64,000 nt of DNA from Streptomyces sp. SirexAA-E (GCF_000177195.2 NC_015953.1:6696001-6760000); one strand, 5' to 3'; positions 8,063 through 17,338 are shown, counted from the stretch's first letter. Notes: generated by a model from the letters alone, not told the origin. Made by a program: numbers and translations.

Positions 8063-8740
8063 ATGACGACCTTCCCGATGCCCGCCGACGAGGCCGAAGC
8101 CCGTGCCGCACAGGACGCGTTGCGCACCCGTGTGGTGCGCGACGAGACCGGGCCTCCGCCCGGGACGGGCCACGTCACCGGGGTCGACGTCGCCTACGAC
8201 GAGGAGCGGGACGTCGTCGTCGCGGCGGCCGTCGTGCTGGACGCGGCGACGCTCGGTGTGGTCGCCGAGTCCACCGCGCGCGGCACGGTGAGCTTCCCGT
8301 ACATCCCCGGGCTGCTGGCCTTCCGGGAGATCCCCACCGTGCTCGCCGCCCTGGAGGCGCTCCCCGTCGACCCGGGACTGGTCGTCTGCGACGGGTACGG
8401 GCTGGCCCACCCGCGCCGGTTCGGTCTCGCCAGCCACCTCGGCGTGCTCACCGGCCTGCCCGCCGTCGGCGTCGCGAAGAACCCGTTCACCTTCCACTAC
8501 GAACAACCGGGGCCCCGCCGCGGCGACTCCAGCCCGCTGCTCGACGAAGGCGAGGAGGTGGGGCGGGCGTTGCGGACCCAGGACGGCATCAAGCCCGTCT
8601 TCGTCTCCGTGGGCCACCGCACCGACCTGGACAACGCCTGCGCCCACACCCTCGCGCTGGCCCGCGACTTCCGTCAGCCGGAGACCACCCGCAGGGCCGA
8701 CGCCCTGTGCCGGTCCGCGCTGCGGGAAGCGCTCGCCTGA
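8063..8740 (+). CDS. nfi: Endonuclease V (deoxyinosine 3'-endonuclease)
   Basis: A repair nuclease that cuts the second phosphodiester bond 3' to deoxyinosine produced by adenine deamination. The 225-residue length fits the family. Metal-binding carboxylates are recognisable: D42 in GVDVAYDE, E89 in PYIPGLLAFRE (the PYIP wedge motif) and D110 in VCDGYGLAHPRRFGLA. The distal KPVFVSVGHRTDLDNA is also characteristic. Single-gene unit with a short upstream region. Confidence 0.95.
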   Translation: MTTFPMPADEAEARAAQDALRTRVVRDETGPPPGTGHVTGVDVAYDEERDVVVAAAVVLDAATLGVVAESTARGTVSFPYIPGLLAFREIPTVLAALEALPVDPGLVVCDGYGLAHPRRFGLASHLGVLTGLPAVGVAKNPFTFHYEQPGPRRGDSSPLLDEGEEVGRALRTQDGIKPVFVSVGHRTDLDNACAHTLALARDFRQPETTRRADALCRSALREALA

Positions 8741-8822
8741 GCACGAGGGCGCGCGGCGATTGTTGCCGACTGAGTACATGACCGGATGTTGTTCGTCGAA
8801 CATCCGGGGCAGGCTGGTACAC

Positions 8823-8969
8823 ATGATCGACCACAACACGCCTCGCATGAGCACCGGAACCGTACGCCTCTCCCAGCGTGGCGTCGCCGTGGGCATGACC
8901 CTCGGCGTCGTCGCGGGAGCCGCCTGGACCGTCTCCATGGTCTGCACGCTCGCGTCCTGGATGCTCTGA
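8823..8969 (+). CDS. Small single-pass membrane protein
   Basis: A 48-residue ORF starting at ATG (MIDHNTPRMSTGTVRL). One predicted transmembrane segment occupies residues about 26-45 (VGMTLGVVAGAAWTVSMVCTLASW), with a short polar N-terminus. A GGCAGG-like element lies 12 bases upstream of the start. An alternative in-frame ATG at residue 9 is possible. I do not recognise the family. Its position between endonuclease V and a convergent oxidoreductase gene says nothing about function. Confidence 0.5.
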   Translation: MIDHNTPRMSTGTVRLSQRGVAVGMTLGVVAGAAWTVSMVCTLASWML

Positions 8970-9027
8970 CCCCGTCCCCCTGGTTCGCCCCGGATGAGCC
9001 GTAGAGCCCACGACCCGGTGCGAGGGC

Positions 9028-10218
9028 TCAGAGCGTCGCCGCGACCCGGAAGCGGATCCCCGCCGACCGCAACCGTTCCAGCAGCGCGTCGCCCATCGCC
9101 GTGACCGTGGTGACCTGCCCCGAGGTCGCGGGCAGTTCGTCCAGGGCCAGGCACAGCGCCGCATGGGCCAGCATCTTCGCGGTCTCGTCGTAGCCCGGGT
9201 CGCCGCCCGAGACCTCCGTGAAGACCCGTCGGCCGCCGCCCTCGCCGACGAAGCGGACCGTGAACCAGCTGCGCCGCCTGCGCGCCTCGTCGGGGCCGGA
9301 GCCCGCCTCGTAACGACTCGTCAGCCAGTCGCGCACCGGGGGCACCTGTGCGGCTCCGGCCAGTGCGCCGAGTGCGGCGGTGCCCCCGAGCGCCACCGGC
9401 AGGTGCTTCACCGAGGCGAAGTGCCGGTAGCGGAAATCGGGGCCGTAACGTTCCAGCGCCCGCGCCGAGCGCTCCACCACGCGCGGGTCCAGGGTCGGCA
9501 GCGGCAGCGCCCAGGTGCCGGTCGCCGCGCTGAAGTGGGGGGAGCCCTGCGGTGCGCGGGCCCGGCGGCCGACCTGGCGGGGTTCGTGCAGCCTGCGTTC
9601 GCGTGCGGCCCGCACCGTCTGCCGCCCGCGCCCGAGCGCGGTGAGCGCCGAGGCGAACGTGCCGCCGGAGAAGACCGCGCCGGTGCGCACGAAGCCGTCC
9701 ACGGTCAGCGGCACGCCCTCGGGGAGCTGCTGGACGGTGAAGTAGGCGCCCAGGTCATGAGGGACCGAGTCGAAGCCGCAGGCGTGCACGATCCGGGCGC
9801 CGGTCTCCCTGGCCCGGGTGTCGTGGCGCAAATACATCGTGTCGACGAACTCCGGCTCGCCGGTGAGGTCGGCGTAGTCCGTCCCTTCCTCGGCGCAGGC
9901 CGCGACGAGCTTCTCGCCGTGGTGGACGTACGGCCCGACCGTCGACGCCACCACGTGTGCGGACGCGGCGAGTTCGCGCAGTGCGCCGGCGTCGTCCGCG
10001 TCCGCCGGGATCAGCGGCAGGTCCGCGCACCGGGGATCGGTCGCGGCCAGCCGCTCGCGCAGCCGCTCCAGCTTGGGCAGGCTGCGTCCGGCCAGGGCCC
10101 AGCGGCAGCCGTCCGGCGCGTGCGCCGCGAGACAGGCGGCCGTCAGCGACCCCACGAAGCCCGTGGCACCGAAAAGGACGATGTCCAAGGGGCGCTGTGC
10201 CCCGTGCTGCCTGTTCAT
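9028..10218 (-). CDS. Saccharopine-dehydrogenase-like NAD(P)-binding oxidoreductase
   Basis: A 396-residue protein with an N-terminal Rossmann fold (DIVLFGATGFVGSLTAACL, residues 12-30), a conserved TVGPYVHHGEKLVAACAEEGTDYADLTGE block (94-122) and HACGFDSVPHDLG (about 144-156). These belong to the saccharopine-dehydrogenase/trans-acting enoyl reductase family. Mycobacterial members act in lipid biosynthesis, but the substrate here is unknown. A hydrophobic stretch near residues 278-290 (ALGGTAALGALAGA) may contact the membrane. It is divergent from the fatty-acyl-CoA operon, which would fit a lipid role. Confidence 0.85.
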   Translation of the reverse strand: MNRQHGAQRPLDIVLFGATGFVGSLTAACLAAHAPDGCRWALAGRSLPKLERLRERLAATDPRCADLPLIPADADDAGALRELAASAHVVASTVGPYVHHGEKLVAACAEEGTDYADLTGEPEFVDTMYLRHDTRARETGARIVHACGFDSVPHDLGAYFTVQQLPEGVPLTVDGFVRTGAVFSGGTFASALTALGRGRQTVRAARERRLHEPRQVGRRARAPQGSPHFSAATGTWALPLPTLDPRVVERSARALERYGPDFRYRHFASVKHLPVALGGTAALGALAGAAQVPPVRDWLTSRYEAGSGPDEARRRRSWFTVRFVGEGGGRRVFTEVSGGDPGYDETAKMLAHAALCLALDELPATSGQVTTVTAMGDALLERLRSAGIRFRVAATL

Positions 10219-10322
10219 GCGTGCCTCCGCTGGGGCCGGCGCCGATGTGAGCAGCCAGAGGCTAGCGGAGCGTGCGTGGCGCCGTACGGCCGGGCGGGCT
10301 CCGGTACGAGAGGATCCGGCCA

Positions 10323-10384
10323 GGGCGTGTTCGGGACGTGGCGCCGCCCGCCCGGAGGACGGGCGTGACTTCCGGGGCCCGCCC
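10323..10384. repeat. Internally deleted copy of the TIR element
   Basis: A 62-base piece that begins GGGCGTGTTCGGGACGTGGCGCCG, matching the complement of the right end of copies 1-3, and finishes CTTCCGGGGCCCGCCC followed by TA, matching the complement of their left end. The middle of the element is missing. It lies in the divergent promoter region between the saccharopine-dehydrogenase-like gene and the CoA operon. Confidence 0.6.
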
Positions 10385-10431
10385 TAAGCGCTTGCTCGGC
10401 CGAAAGGGTTGTGCGGAGCGGCCTCGGTTCT

Positions 10432-10465
10432 TAGCATCATCGATGTTACATCAGTTGTGTCACAC
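10432..10465 (+). promoter_or_regulatory. Palindromic operator candidate ahead of the acyl-CoA operon
   Basis: A relatively AT-rich patch in an otherwise GC-rich spacer, with a perfect 11-base palindrome GATGTTACATC (about 10442-10452) next to CAGTTGTGTCACA. It lies 25-45 bases before the start of the first gene of the operon, suitable for repressor binding. The MerR gene at the far end of the operon is a candidate partner. This is inferred from symmetry alone. Confidence 0.35.
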
Positions 10466-10478
10466 CGCTGGGGGCTTG

Positions 10479-11630
10479 ATGGCAACGACAGGGCACCGAT
10501 CGGACGGCCCGCTGGCGGGGGTGCGCGTCGTCGAGCTGGCGGGCATCGGCCCGGGCCCGTTCGCCGCGATGCTGCTGGCCGATCTGGGCGCCGACGTGGT
10601 GCGCGTCGACCGCCCGGGCGGGCCGGGGCTGGGCATCGACCCGGCGTACGACCTCACCAACCGGAACAAGCGGTCCGTCCTCGTCGACCTCAAGGCCGAG
10701 GGCGGTGCCGCGCGGGTGCTGGACCTCGTCGCACGGGCCGACGTCCTGATCGAGGGCTACCGCCCGGGGGTCGCCGAACGCCTCGGCGTGGGCCCCGACG
10801 TCTGCCTGGAGCGCAACCCCCGGCTCGTCTACGGACGGATGACCGGCTGGGGCCAGGACGGTCCGCTCGCCGACCGGGCGGGACACGATGTCGCCTACAT
10901 CGCCCTCACCGGCACCCTCTCCATGATCGGCGCGCCCGGTGAGCCGCCGACGGTCCCCGCCAACCTGGTCGGCGACTACGCGGGCGGCTCGCTCTACCTC
11001 GTCGTCGGCGTGCTCGCGGCCCTCCAGCACGCCCGTACGCCCGGCGGCACCGGGCAGGTCGTGGACGCGGCCGTCGTCGACGGCGCCGCCCACCTCGCCA
11101 CGATGATCCACGGCATGCTGGCGGCCGGCAGCTGGCAGGACCGGCGCGGCTCCAACCTCCTGGACGGCGGCTGCCCCTTCTACGGCTGCTACGAGACGTC
11201 CGACGGCGGTTACATGGCGGTCGGGCCGCTCGAAGCGCGCTTCTACGAGCGGTTCGCCGCGCTGCTCGGCCTCGGTGAGGTCGCCGCGGCCCGCGACGAC
11301 CTCACCCGCTGGCCACAGCTGCGCGCCGCCGTCGCCGAGCGCTTCTCGGCCCGCACCCGCGCCGAGTGGACCGAGGTGTTCGAGGGTACGGACGCCTGCG
11401 TGGCCCCGGTCCTCTCGCTCCGCGAGGCGCCCGGCCACCCCCACCTCGCCGCCCGCGCCACCTTCGTGGAGCACGGCGGCCTCACCCAGCCCGCCCCCGC
11501 GCCCCGCTTCTCCGCGACGCCCTCCGGGGTGCGCCGCCCGCCCGCCCTGCCCGGCGCGGACACCGACGAGGTCGCGGCGGACTGGGACGTGCCGGGCCTG
11601 CGCACCACCGGGACGGGGCCCGCGGGCTGA
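10479..11630 (+). CDS. CaiB/BaiF CoA-transferase family protein (alpha-methylacyl-CoA racemase-like)
   Basis: First gene of a fatty-acyl-CoA operon, 383 aa. It opens with the family signature LAGVRVVELAGIGPGPFAAMLLADLGADVVRVDRPG (residues 9-44) and contains GRMTGWGQDGPLADRAGHDVAYIALTG and LVGDYAGGS, which hold the His and Asp expected of alpha-methylacyl-CoA racemases. Such enzymes epimerise 2-methyl-branched acyl-CoAs so that they can enter beta-oxidation. That fits the acyl-CoA dehydrogenase, thiolase and FadB that follow, and the iso/anteiso and methyl-branched lipids of actinomycetes. I chose the ATG at 10479 with GGGGG upstream. A class III CoA-transferase remains possible. Confidence 0.88.
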   Translation: MATTGHRSDGPLAGVRVVELAGIGPGPFAAMLLADLGADVVRVDRPGGPGLGIDPAYDLTNRNKRSVLVDLKAEGGAARVLDLVARADVLIEGYRPGVAERLGVGPDVCLERNPRLVYGRMTGWGQDGPLADRAGHDVAYIALTGTLSMIGAPGEPPTVPANLVGDYAGGSLYLVVGVLAALQHARTPGGTGQVVDAAVVDGAAHLATMIHGMLAAGSWQDRRGSNLLDGGCPFYGCYETSDGGYMAVGPLEARFYERFAALLGLGEVAAARDDLTRWPQLRAAVAERFSARTRAEWTEVFEGTDACVAPVLSLREAPGHPHLAARATFVEHGGLTQPAPAPRFSATPSGVRRPPALPGADTDEVAADWDVPGLRTTGTGPAG

Positions 11631-11693
11631 TGGCCCTCCCGGCTCGTCCCGTCATCGTCCCCGTCCCCACCGACCGGCCCCAGGGAGTCTGAA

Positions 11694-12836
11694 GTGCAGC
11701 GGCAGATCTTCACCGAAGAACACGACGCGTTCCGCCGGACCGTCCGCACCTTCCTGGACAAGGAGGTGCTCCCGTACTACGAGCAGTGGGAGCAGGACGG
11801 GATCGTCGCACGCGACGCCTGGCTCGCGGCCGGCCGGCAGGGGCTGCTCGGCCTCGCCGTACCGGAGGAGTACGGAGGCGGCGGCAACGACGACTTCCGG
11901 TACAGCGCCGTGCTGGCCGAGGAGTTCACCAGGGCCGGTGTGCCCGGCCTCGCCCTCGGCCTGCACAACGACATCATCGGCCCCTATCTGACCTCGCTCG
12001 CCACCGACGAGCAGAAGCGCCGCTGGCTGCCCGGCTTCTGCAGCGGCGAGACGATCACCGCCATCGCCATGACGGAACCCGGCGCCGGGTCCGACCTCCA
12101 GGCCATCCGCACCACCGCCGAGGACAAGGGCGATCACTGGCTGCTCAACGGGTCGAAGACCTTCATCTCCAACGGCATCCTCGCCGACCTGGTGATCGTC
12201 GTCGCCAGGACCTCCCCGGAGGGCGGCGCGAAGGGCCTCTCGCTGATCGTCGTGGAACGCGGTGCCGAGGGCTTCGAACGCGGCCGCAACCTCGACAAGA
12301 TCGGCCAGAAGTCCCAGGACACCGCCGAACTGTTCTTCCACGACGTCCGCGTCCCCAAGGAGAACCTCCTCGGCGAGCGCGACGGCGCCTTCCTGCACCT
12401 CATGACCAACCTGGCCCAGGAACGGATGGGCATAGCGGTCGCCGGGATCGCCGCCGCCGAACACCTCCTGGAGATCACCACCCGGTACGTCAAGGAGCGC
12501 GAGGCCTTCGGGCGGCCCCTGGCCAAGCTCCAGCACATCCGGTTCGAGATCGCCGAGATGGCCACCGAGTGCGCCGTGACCCGGACCTTCCTGGACCGGT
12601 GCATCGCCGACCACTCGGACGGGACGCTCGACGCCGTGCACGCCTCGATGGCCAAGTGGTGGGCCACCGAACTCCAGAAGCGGGTCGCCGACCGCTGCCT
12701 CCAACTCCACGGCGGATACGGCTACATGACGGAGTACCGGGTCGCCAGGGCCTTCACGGACGGCCGCATCCAGACCATCTACGGCGGAACGACCGAGATC
12801 ATGAAGGAGATCATCGGCCGTTCACTGCTCGCCTGA
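11694..12836 (+). CDS. Acyl-CoA dehydrogenase
   Basis: FAD-dependent enzyme that makes the 2,3-double bond in acyl-CoA (380 aa, GTG start with GGGAG upstream). Family motifs are present: MTEPGAGSDLQAIRTTA for FAD/substrate binding near residue 124, the ERMGIAVAGIAAAEH helix, and LHGGYGYMTEY near 340. The C-terminal phrase is IYGGTTEIMKEII, the form found in long-chain-type enzymes where the catalytic base lies elsewhere, rather than the YEGT of medium-chain types. It lies 63 bases after the CoA-transferase-like gene in the same operon. Confidence 0.92.
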   Translation: MQRQIFTEEHDAFRRTVRTFLDKEVLPYYEQWEQDGIVARDAWLAAGRQGLLGLAVPEEYGGGGNDDFRYSAVLAEEFTRAGVPGLALGLHNDIIGPYLTSLATDEQKRRWLPGFCSGETITAIAMTEPGAGSDLQAIRTTAEDKGDHWLLNGSKTFISNGILADLVIVVARTSPEGGAKGLSLIVVERGAEGFERGRNLDKIGQKSQDTAELFFHDVRVPKENLLGERDGAFLHLMTNLAQERMGIAVAGIAAAEHLLEITTRYVKEREAFGRPLAKLQHIRFEIAEMATECAVTRTFLDRCIADHSDGTLDAVHASMAKWWATELQKRVADRCLQLHGGYGYMTEYRVARAFTDGRIQTIYGGTTEIMKEIIGRSLLA

Positions 12837-12878
12837 CCCGCACCCCTCCCCGCGCAACCCTCCCGAAAGGCAGCTGAC

Positions 12879-14093
12879 TTGAGCACCGAAGCGTACGTCT
12901 ACGACGCGATCCGCACCCCGCGCGGCCGCGGCAAGGCCAACGGCGCCCTGCACGGCACCAAGCCGATCGACCTCGTCGTCGGCCTCATCCACGAGATCCG
13001 GGGCCGCTTCCCGGACCTGGACCCGGCCGCCATCGACGACATCGTCCTCGGCGTCGTCAGCCCGCTCGGCGACCAGGGCTCCGACATCGCGCGGATCGCC
13101 GCCATCGCGGCCGGACTCCCGGACTCCGTCGCCGGTGTCCAGGAGAACCGCTTCTGTGCCTCCGGCCTGGAGGCGGTCAACCTGGCCGCCGCCAAGGTCC
13201 GTTCGGGCTGGGAGGACCTGGTCCTGGCCGGCGGGGTCGAATCGATGTCCCGGGTCCCGATGGGCTCCGACGGTGGCGCCTGGGCGATGGACCCGATGAC
13301 CAGCTTCGAGACGGGCTTCGCCCCGCAGGGCATCGGCGCCGACCTCATCGCCACCATCGAGGGCTTCAGCCGCCGCGACGTCGACGAGTACGCCGCGCTG
13401 TCCCAGGAGCGCGCCGCCGCGGCGTGGAAGGAGGAGCGGTTCGCCCGCTCCGTCGTCCCCGTCAGGGACCGCAACGGCCTGCTCGTCCTCGACCACGACG
13501 AGCACATGCGTCCCGGGACCACCGCCGACTCGCTGGCCTCCCTCAAGCCGTCGTTCGCCACCATCGGCGAGATGGGCGGCTTCGACGCCGTCGCCCTGCA
13601 GAAGTACCACTGGGTCGAGAAGATCGACCACGTCCACCACGCGGGCAACTCCTCCGGCATCGTGGACGGCGCCGCCCTCGTCGCGATCGGCTCGAAGGAG
13701 GTCGGCGAGCGCTACGGACTCACCCCACGCGCCCGGATCGTCTCCGCCGCCGTCTCCGGCTCCGAGCCGACCATCATGCTGACCGGCCCCGCACCCGCCA
13801 CCCGCAAGGCACTCGCCAAGGCCGGACTCACCATCGACGACATCGACCTCGTCGAGATCAACGAGGCCTTCGCCGGCGTCGTCCTGCGCTTCGCCCGGGA
13901 CATGGGCCTGACCCTCGACAAGATCAACGTCAACGGCGGCGCCATCGCACTCGGCCACCCCCTCGGCGCCACCGGCGCGATGATCCTCGGCACGCTCGTC
14001 GACGAACTGGAGCGCCAGGACAAGCGGTACGGCCTCGCCACCCTCTGCGTCGGCGGCGGTATGGGCATCGCCACCGTCATCGAGCGTCTCTGA
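12879..14093 (+). CDS. Acetyl-CoA C-acyltransferase (thiolase)
   Basis: Thiolase for the last step of beta-oxidation (404 aa). The nucleophilic cysteine lies in QENRFCASGLEA (about residue 91). The C-terminal EINEAFAGV, NVNGGAIALGHPLGATGAM and the second cysteine CVGGGMG complete the active site. The start is a TTG with GAAAGG 7-8 bases upstream. No upstream ATG or GTG gives the conserved N-terminus (AYVYDAIRTPRGRG). Co-transcribed with the flanking acyl-CoA dehydrogenase and FadB. Confidence 0.93.
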   Translation: MSTEAYVYDAIRTPRGRGKANGALHGTKPIDLVVGLIHEIRGRFPDLDPAAIDDIVLGVVSPLGDQGSDIARIAAIAAGLPDSVAGVQENRFCASGLEAVNLAAAKVRSGWEDLVLAGGVESMSRVPMGSDGGAWAMDPMTSFETGFAPQGIGADLIATIEGFSRRDVDEYAALSQERAAAAWKEERFARSVVPVRDRNGLLVLDHDEHMRPGTTADSLASLKPSFATIGEMGGFDAVALQKYHWVEKIDHVHHAGNSSGIVDGAALVAIGSKEVGERYGLTPRARIVSAAVSGSEPTIMLTGPAPATRKALAKAGLTIDDIDLVEINEAFAGVVLRFARDMGLTLDKINVNGGAIALGHPLGATGAMILGTLVDELERQDKRYGLATLCVGGGMGIATVIERL

Positions 14094-14129
14094 CCGTCCC
14101 CGGCCCCTCTCTTACGGAGAACACCACCC

Positions 14130-16301
14130 ATGACCGAGAGCACGACCATCCGCTGGGAACAGGACGAGACCGGCATCGTCACCCTCGTCCTGGACGATCC
14201 CGGCCAGTCCGCCAACACGATGAACCAGGCGTTCAAGGACTCGATCGCCGCCGTCGCCGACCGGGCCGAGGCCGAGAAGGACTCCATCCGGGGCATCATC
14301 TACACCTCCGCCAAGAAGACCTTCTTCGCGGGCGGCGACCTCAAGGACATGATCAAGGTCGGCCCCGAGGACGCCCAGGCCGCCTTCGACACCGGTACCG
14401 CGATCAAGAACTCGCTGCGCCGCATCGAGACGCTCGGCAAGCCGGTCGTCGCCGCGATCAACGGTGCCGCGCTCGGCGGCGGTTACGAGATCGCCCTCGC
14501 CTCCCACCACCGCGTCGCCCTGGACGCCCCGGGCTCCCGCATCGGCCTGCCCGAGGTCACCCTCGGCCTGCTGCCCGCGGGCGGCGGCGTCACCCGCACC
14601 GTACGCCTCATGGGCATCACCGACGCGCTGCTCAAGGTCCTCCTCCAGGGCACCCAGTACACCCCCGCCCGGGCGCTGGAGAACGGCCTGGTCCACGAGA
14701 TCGCCGCCACGCGCGAGGAGATGCTCGCCAAGGCGCGCGCCTTCATCGACACCCACCCGGAATCGCGGCAGCCCTGGGACGTCAAGGGCTACCGCATCCC
14801 CGGCGGCACCCCGTCCCATCCGAAGTTCGCCGCCAACCTGCCCGCCTTCCCCGCCAACCTGAGGAAGCAGCTTGCGGGCGCGCCCATGCCCGCGCCCCGC
14901 AACATCATGGCCGCGGCGGTCGAGGGATCGCAGGTCGACTTCGAGACCGCTCTGACCATCGAGGCCCGCTACTTCACCGAACTGGTCACCGGCCAGGTCG
15001 CGAAGAACATGATCCAGGCCTTCTTCTTCGACCTCCAGGCCGTCAACTCCGGGGCCAGCCGCCCGGGGGGAGTGGAGGAACGCCAGGTCCGCAAGGTCGC
15101 CGTCCTCGGCGCCGGGATGATGGGTGCGGGCATCGCCTACTCCTGCGCCCGCGCCGGCCTCGACGTCGTCCTCAAGGACGTCTCCACCGAGGCGGCCGAG
15201 AAGGGCAAGGCCTACAGCGAGAAGCTGCTCGCCAAGGCGCTCTCCCGGGGCCGTACGACCGAGGCGAAGCGCGACGAACTGCTCGCCCGCATCACCCCTA
15301 CCGGCGACCCGGCGGATCTGGCCGGCTGCGACGCGGTGATCGAGGCCGTCTTCGAGGACACCGCGCTCAAGCACAAGGTGTTCCAGGAGATCCAGGACGT
15401 CGTCGAGCCCGACGCGCTGCTCTGCTCCAACACCTCCACCCTGCCCATCACGGTCCTCGCCGAGGGCGTGGAGCGGCCCGCCGACTTCATCGGGCTGCAC
15501 TTCTTCTCGCCGGTCGACAAGATGCCGCTGGTGGAGATCATCAAGGGCGACAAGACCGGTGACGAGGCGCTGGCCCGCGCCTTCGACCTGGTGCGCCGGA
15601 TCAAGAAGACCCCGATCGTCGTCAACGACTCCCGCGGCTTCTTCACCTCGCGTGTCATCGGCCACTTCATCAACGAGGGCGTCGCCATGGTCGGCGAGGG
15701 CATCGAGCCCGCGTCCGTCGAGCAGGCGGCGGCGCAGGCCGGCTACCCGGCCAAGGTCCTCAGCCTGATGGACGAGCTGACCCTCACCCTCCCGCGCAAG
15801 ATCCGCGACGAGACCCGGCGCGCGATCGAGGAGGCGGGCGGCACCTGGCCCGCACACCCCGCCGACGCGGTCGTCGACCGGATGGTCGACGAGTTCGGGC
15901 GGCCCGGACGCAGTGGGGGAGCGGGCTTCTACGAGTACGGCGAGGACGGCCGGCGGGGCCTGCTGTGGCCGGGGCTGCGCGAGCACTTCACCCGGCCCGG
16001 CGCCGAGATCCCGTTCGAGGACATGCAGGAGCGGATGCTCTTCTCCGAGGCGCTGGACAGCGTCCGCTGTCTGGAGGAGAACGTCCTGACGACCGTCGCC
16101 GACGCCAACATCGGCTCGATCATGGGGATCGGCTTCCCGCCCTGGACCGGCGGCGTACTCCAGTACATCAACGGCTACGAGGGCGGCCTGCCCGGCTTCG
16201 TGGCCCGCGCCCGGCAGCTCGCCGAGCGCTACGGCGACCGCTTCCTGCCGTCGCCGCTGCTGCTGGAGAAGGCGGAGAAGGGCGAGACCTTCCACGACTG
16301 A
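14130..16301 (+). CDS. FadB-type multifunctional enzyme: enoyl-CoA hydratase / 3-hydroxyacyl-CoA dehydrogenase
   Basis: A 723-residue fusion. Residues 1-290 are a crotonase domain with the oxyanion-hole glycine loop (AAINGAALGGGYEIALA) and LPEVTLGLLPAGGGVTR. Residues about 325-510 are the NAD-binding domain of 3-hydroxyacyl-CoA dehydrogenase (VAVLGAGMMGAGIAYSCARAG), with SNTSTLPI and the catalytic-His phrase GLHFFSPVDKMPLVEI. The remainder holds the two C-terminal dimerisation domains. It carries out hydration and NAD-dependent oxidation between the dehydrogenase and thiolase encoded upstream. Last gene of the operon; the next gene faces it. Confidence 0.93.
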   Translation: MTESTTIRWEQDETGIVTLVLDDPGQSANTMNQAFKDSIAAVADRAEAEKDSIRGIIYTSAKKTFFAGGDLKDMIKVGPEDAQAAFDTGTAIKNSLRRIETLGKPVVAAINGAALGGGYEIALASHHRVALDAPGSRIGLPEVTLGLLPAGGGVTRTVRLMGITDALLKVLLQGTQYTPARALENGLVHEIAATREEMLAKARAFIDTHPESRQPWDVKGYRIPGGTPSHPKFAANLPAFPANLRKQLAGAPMPAPRNIMAAAVEGSQVDFETALTIEARYFTELVTGQVAKNMIQAFFFDLQAVNSGASRPGGVEERQVRKVAVLGAGMMGAGIAYSCARAGLDVVLKDVSTEAAEKGKAYSEKLLAKALSRGRTTEAKRDELLARITPTGDPADLAGCDAVIEAVFEDTALKHKVFQEIQDVVEPDALLCSNTSTLPITVLAEGVERPADFIGLHFFSPVDKMPLVEIIKGDKTGDEALARAFDLVRRIKKTPIVVNDSRGFFTSRVIGHFINEGVAMVGEGIEPASVEQAAAQAGYPAKVLSLMDELTLTLPRKIRDETRRAIEEAGGTWPAHPADAVVDRMVDEFGRPGRSGGAGFYEYGEDGRRGLLWPGLREHFTRPGAEIPFEDMQERMLFSEALDSVRCLEENVLTTVADANIGSIMGIGFPPWTGGVLQYINGYEGGLPGFVARARQLAERYGDRFLPSPLLLEKAEKGETFHD

Positions 16302-16334
16302 CGGCGGCCTCGCGGGCCGTGCGCACCCGGCGGC

Positions 16335-17063
16335 TCACTCCGTGGTGAACGCGGCCCGCAACTCCTCCTTGAGCGACCGCTGGAACGCCGTCAGCAGGGC
16401 CTGGAGCACCATCGGCTGCATATGGGCCGACAGCGACTTCATGGCCTTCAGGTGCTCCGGGTCCTCCTCCCGCTCCCGGTACGGGCTCCACACCTCGTCC
16501 CGGAACAGCCGGCTCAGCTCCTGGGCGGCCGAGCGGGTGTGCTCCAGCAGCACCGTGCGCGCGGCCAGGATCGTCTCGTGCTCGATCGGCACGTCCAGCA
16601 GCTCCACCCCGAGCCGCAGCAGCCCCACATCGACCCGGTAGCCGCCGGTGTCCGCCGAGCGGTCCAGGACGCCCATCGCCGCCAGCCGGTCCACATCCGG
16701 CTCCGTGAGCGCCCGCCCCGCGCGCCGCTCCAGCTCCGTCCGCTCCATGTCCTCGGCCGCGTCCGGCGCCCAGGACGCCACCAGTGCCCGGTGGATGGCC
16801 AGGTCGTGCGCGCTCAGATCGGGCGGCAGCTGCTCCAGGTACCGCTCGATGGCGGCGAGCGTCATGCCCTGGTGCTGGAGCTCCTCGATCAGCGCCAGAC
16901 GCGAGAGATGGGCCGGACCGTAGTGCCCGACCCGGCGCGGGCCGATCACCGGGGGAGGCAACAGCCCCCGGGTGCCGTAGAAACGCACGGTGCGTACGGT
17001 GACACCCGCGCGTGCGGCGAGTTCGTCGACGGTGAGCGTCGGCTCCTCGTCCCCGGTGGCCAT
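16335..17063 (-). CDS. MerR-family transcriptional regulator
   Basis: A 242-residue regulator with an N-terminal MerR winged helix (LTVDELAARAGVTVRTVRFYGTRGLLPP, residues 10-37) and a long alpha-helical effector domain. It faces the end of the acyl-CoA operon (34 bases apart) and has a symmetric operator candidate 53 bases upstream of its own start. The effector is not identifiable. An acyl-CoA is a reasonable guess only because of location. Confidence 0.88.
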   Translation of the reverse strand: MATGDEEPTLTVDELAARAGVTVRTVRFYGTRGLLPPPVIGPRRVGHYGPAHLSRLALIEELQHQGMTLAAIERYLEQLPPDLSAHDLAIHRALVASWAPDAAEDMERTELERRAGRALTEPDVDRLAAMGVLDRSADTGGYRVDVGLLRLGVELLDVPIEHETILAARTVLLEHTRSAAQELSRLFRDEVWSPYREREEDPEHLKAMKSLSAHMQPMVLQALLTAFQRSLKEELRAAFTTE

Positions 17064-17115
17064 GACTGCTCCTTGTCGCCGACGGCCCGCGGTGCGGGCC
17101 CGAATCGATCAGGTG

Positions 17116-17143
17116 CAACAGTATTGCTGTCTCACCACTGTTG
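17116..17143 (-). promoter_or_regulatory. Inverted repeat CAACAGT-N14-ACTGTTG upstream of merR-type gene
   Basis: Perfect 7-base arms at 17116-17122 and 17137-17143, in a locally AT-richer stretch, 53 bases before the MerR gene. A nested ACAGT/GCTGT pair is also visible. Probably an autoregulatory operator overlapping the promoter. Confidence 0.45.
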
Positions 17144-17237
17144 AGAAAGCGTCCGGCCGTCGTCGGTGGTGGGCCGTACGGTGAGGACATGAGGGGGATC
17201 ACGTATCCGCGGGGGGACGCCACCGCACCGTCCGGCC

Positions 17238-17272
17238 GGGGCGCGTTCCGGAAGTGGCGCCGTCCGCCGGAG
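17238..17272. repeat. Terminal fragment of the TIR element
   Basis: GGGGCGCGTTCCGGAAGTGG followed by CGCCGTCCGCC and GGAG matches the first 35 bases of the repeat family (complement of the right end of copies 1-3). The remainder is absent. It sits between the divergent MerR and TetR genes. Confidence 0.45.
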
Positions 17273-17338
17273 TCCCGCGCAGCCGGGCCCCCGCAGGCCT
17301 GTGGTTGAGTGGGAGCGTCACGGCGGACGGGGAGGCTC

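Noticed and set aside
14112..16295. A 727-codon open frame on the minus strand opposite the FadB gene
   Set aside because: It is the antisense shadow of a GC-rich gene; composition is Gly/Val/Asp/Arg-rich with no family motifs, and the plus strand encodes an unmistakable two-domain enzyme.
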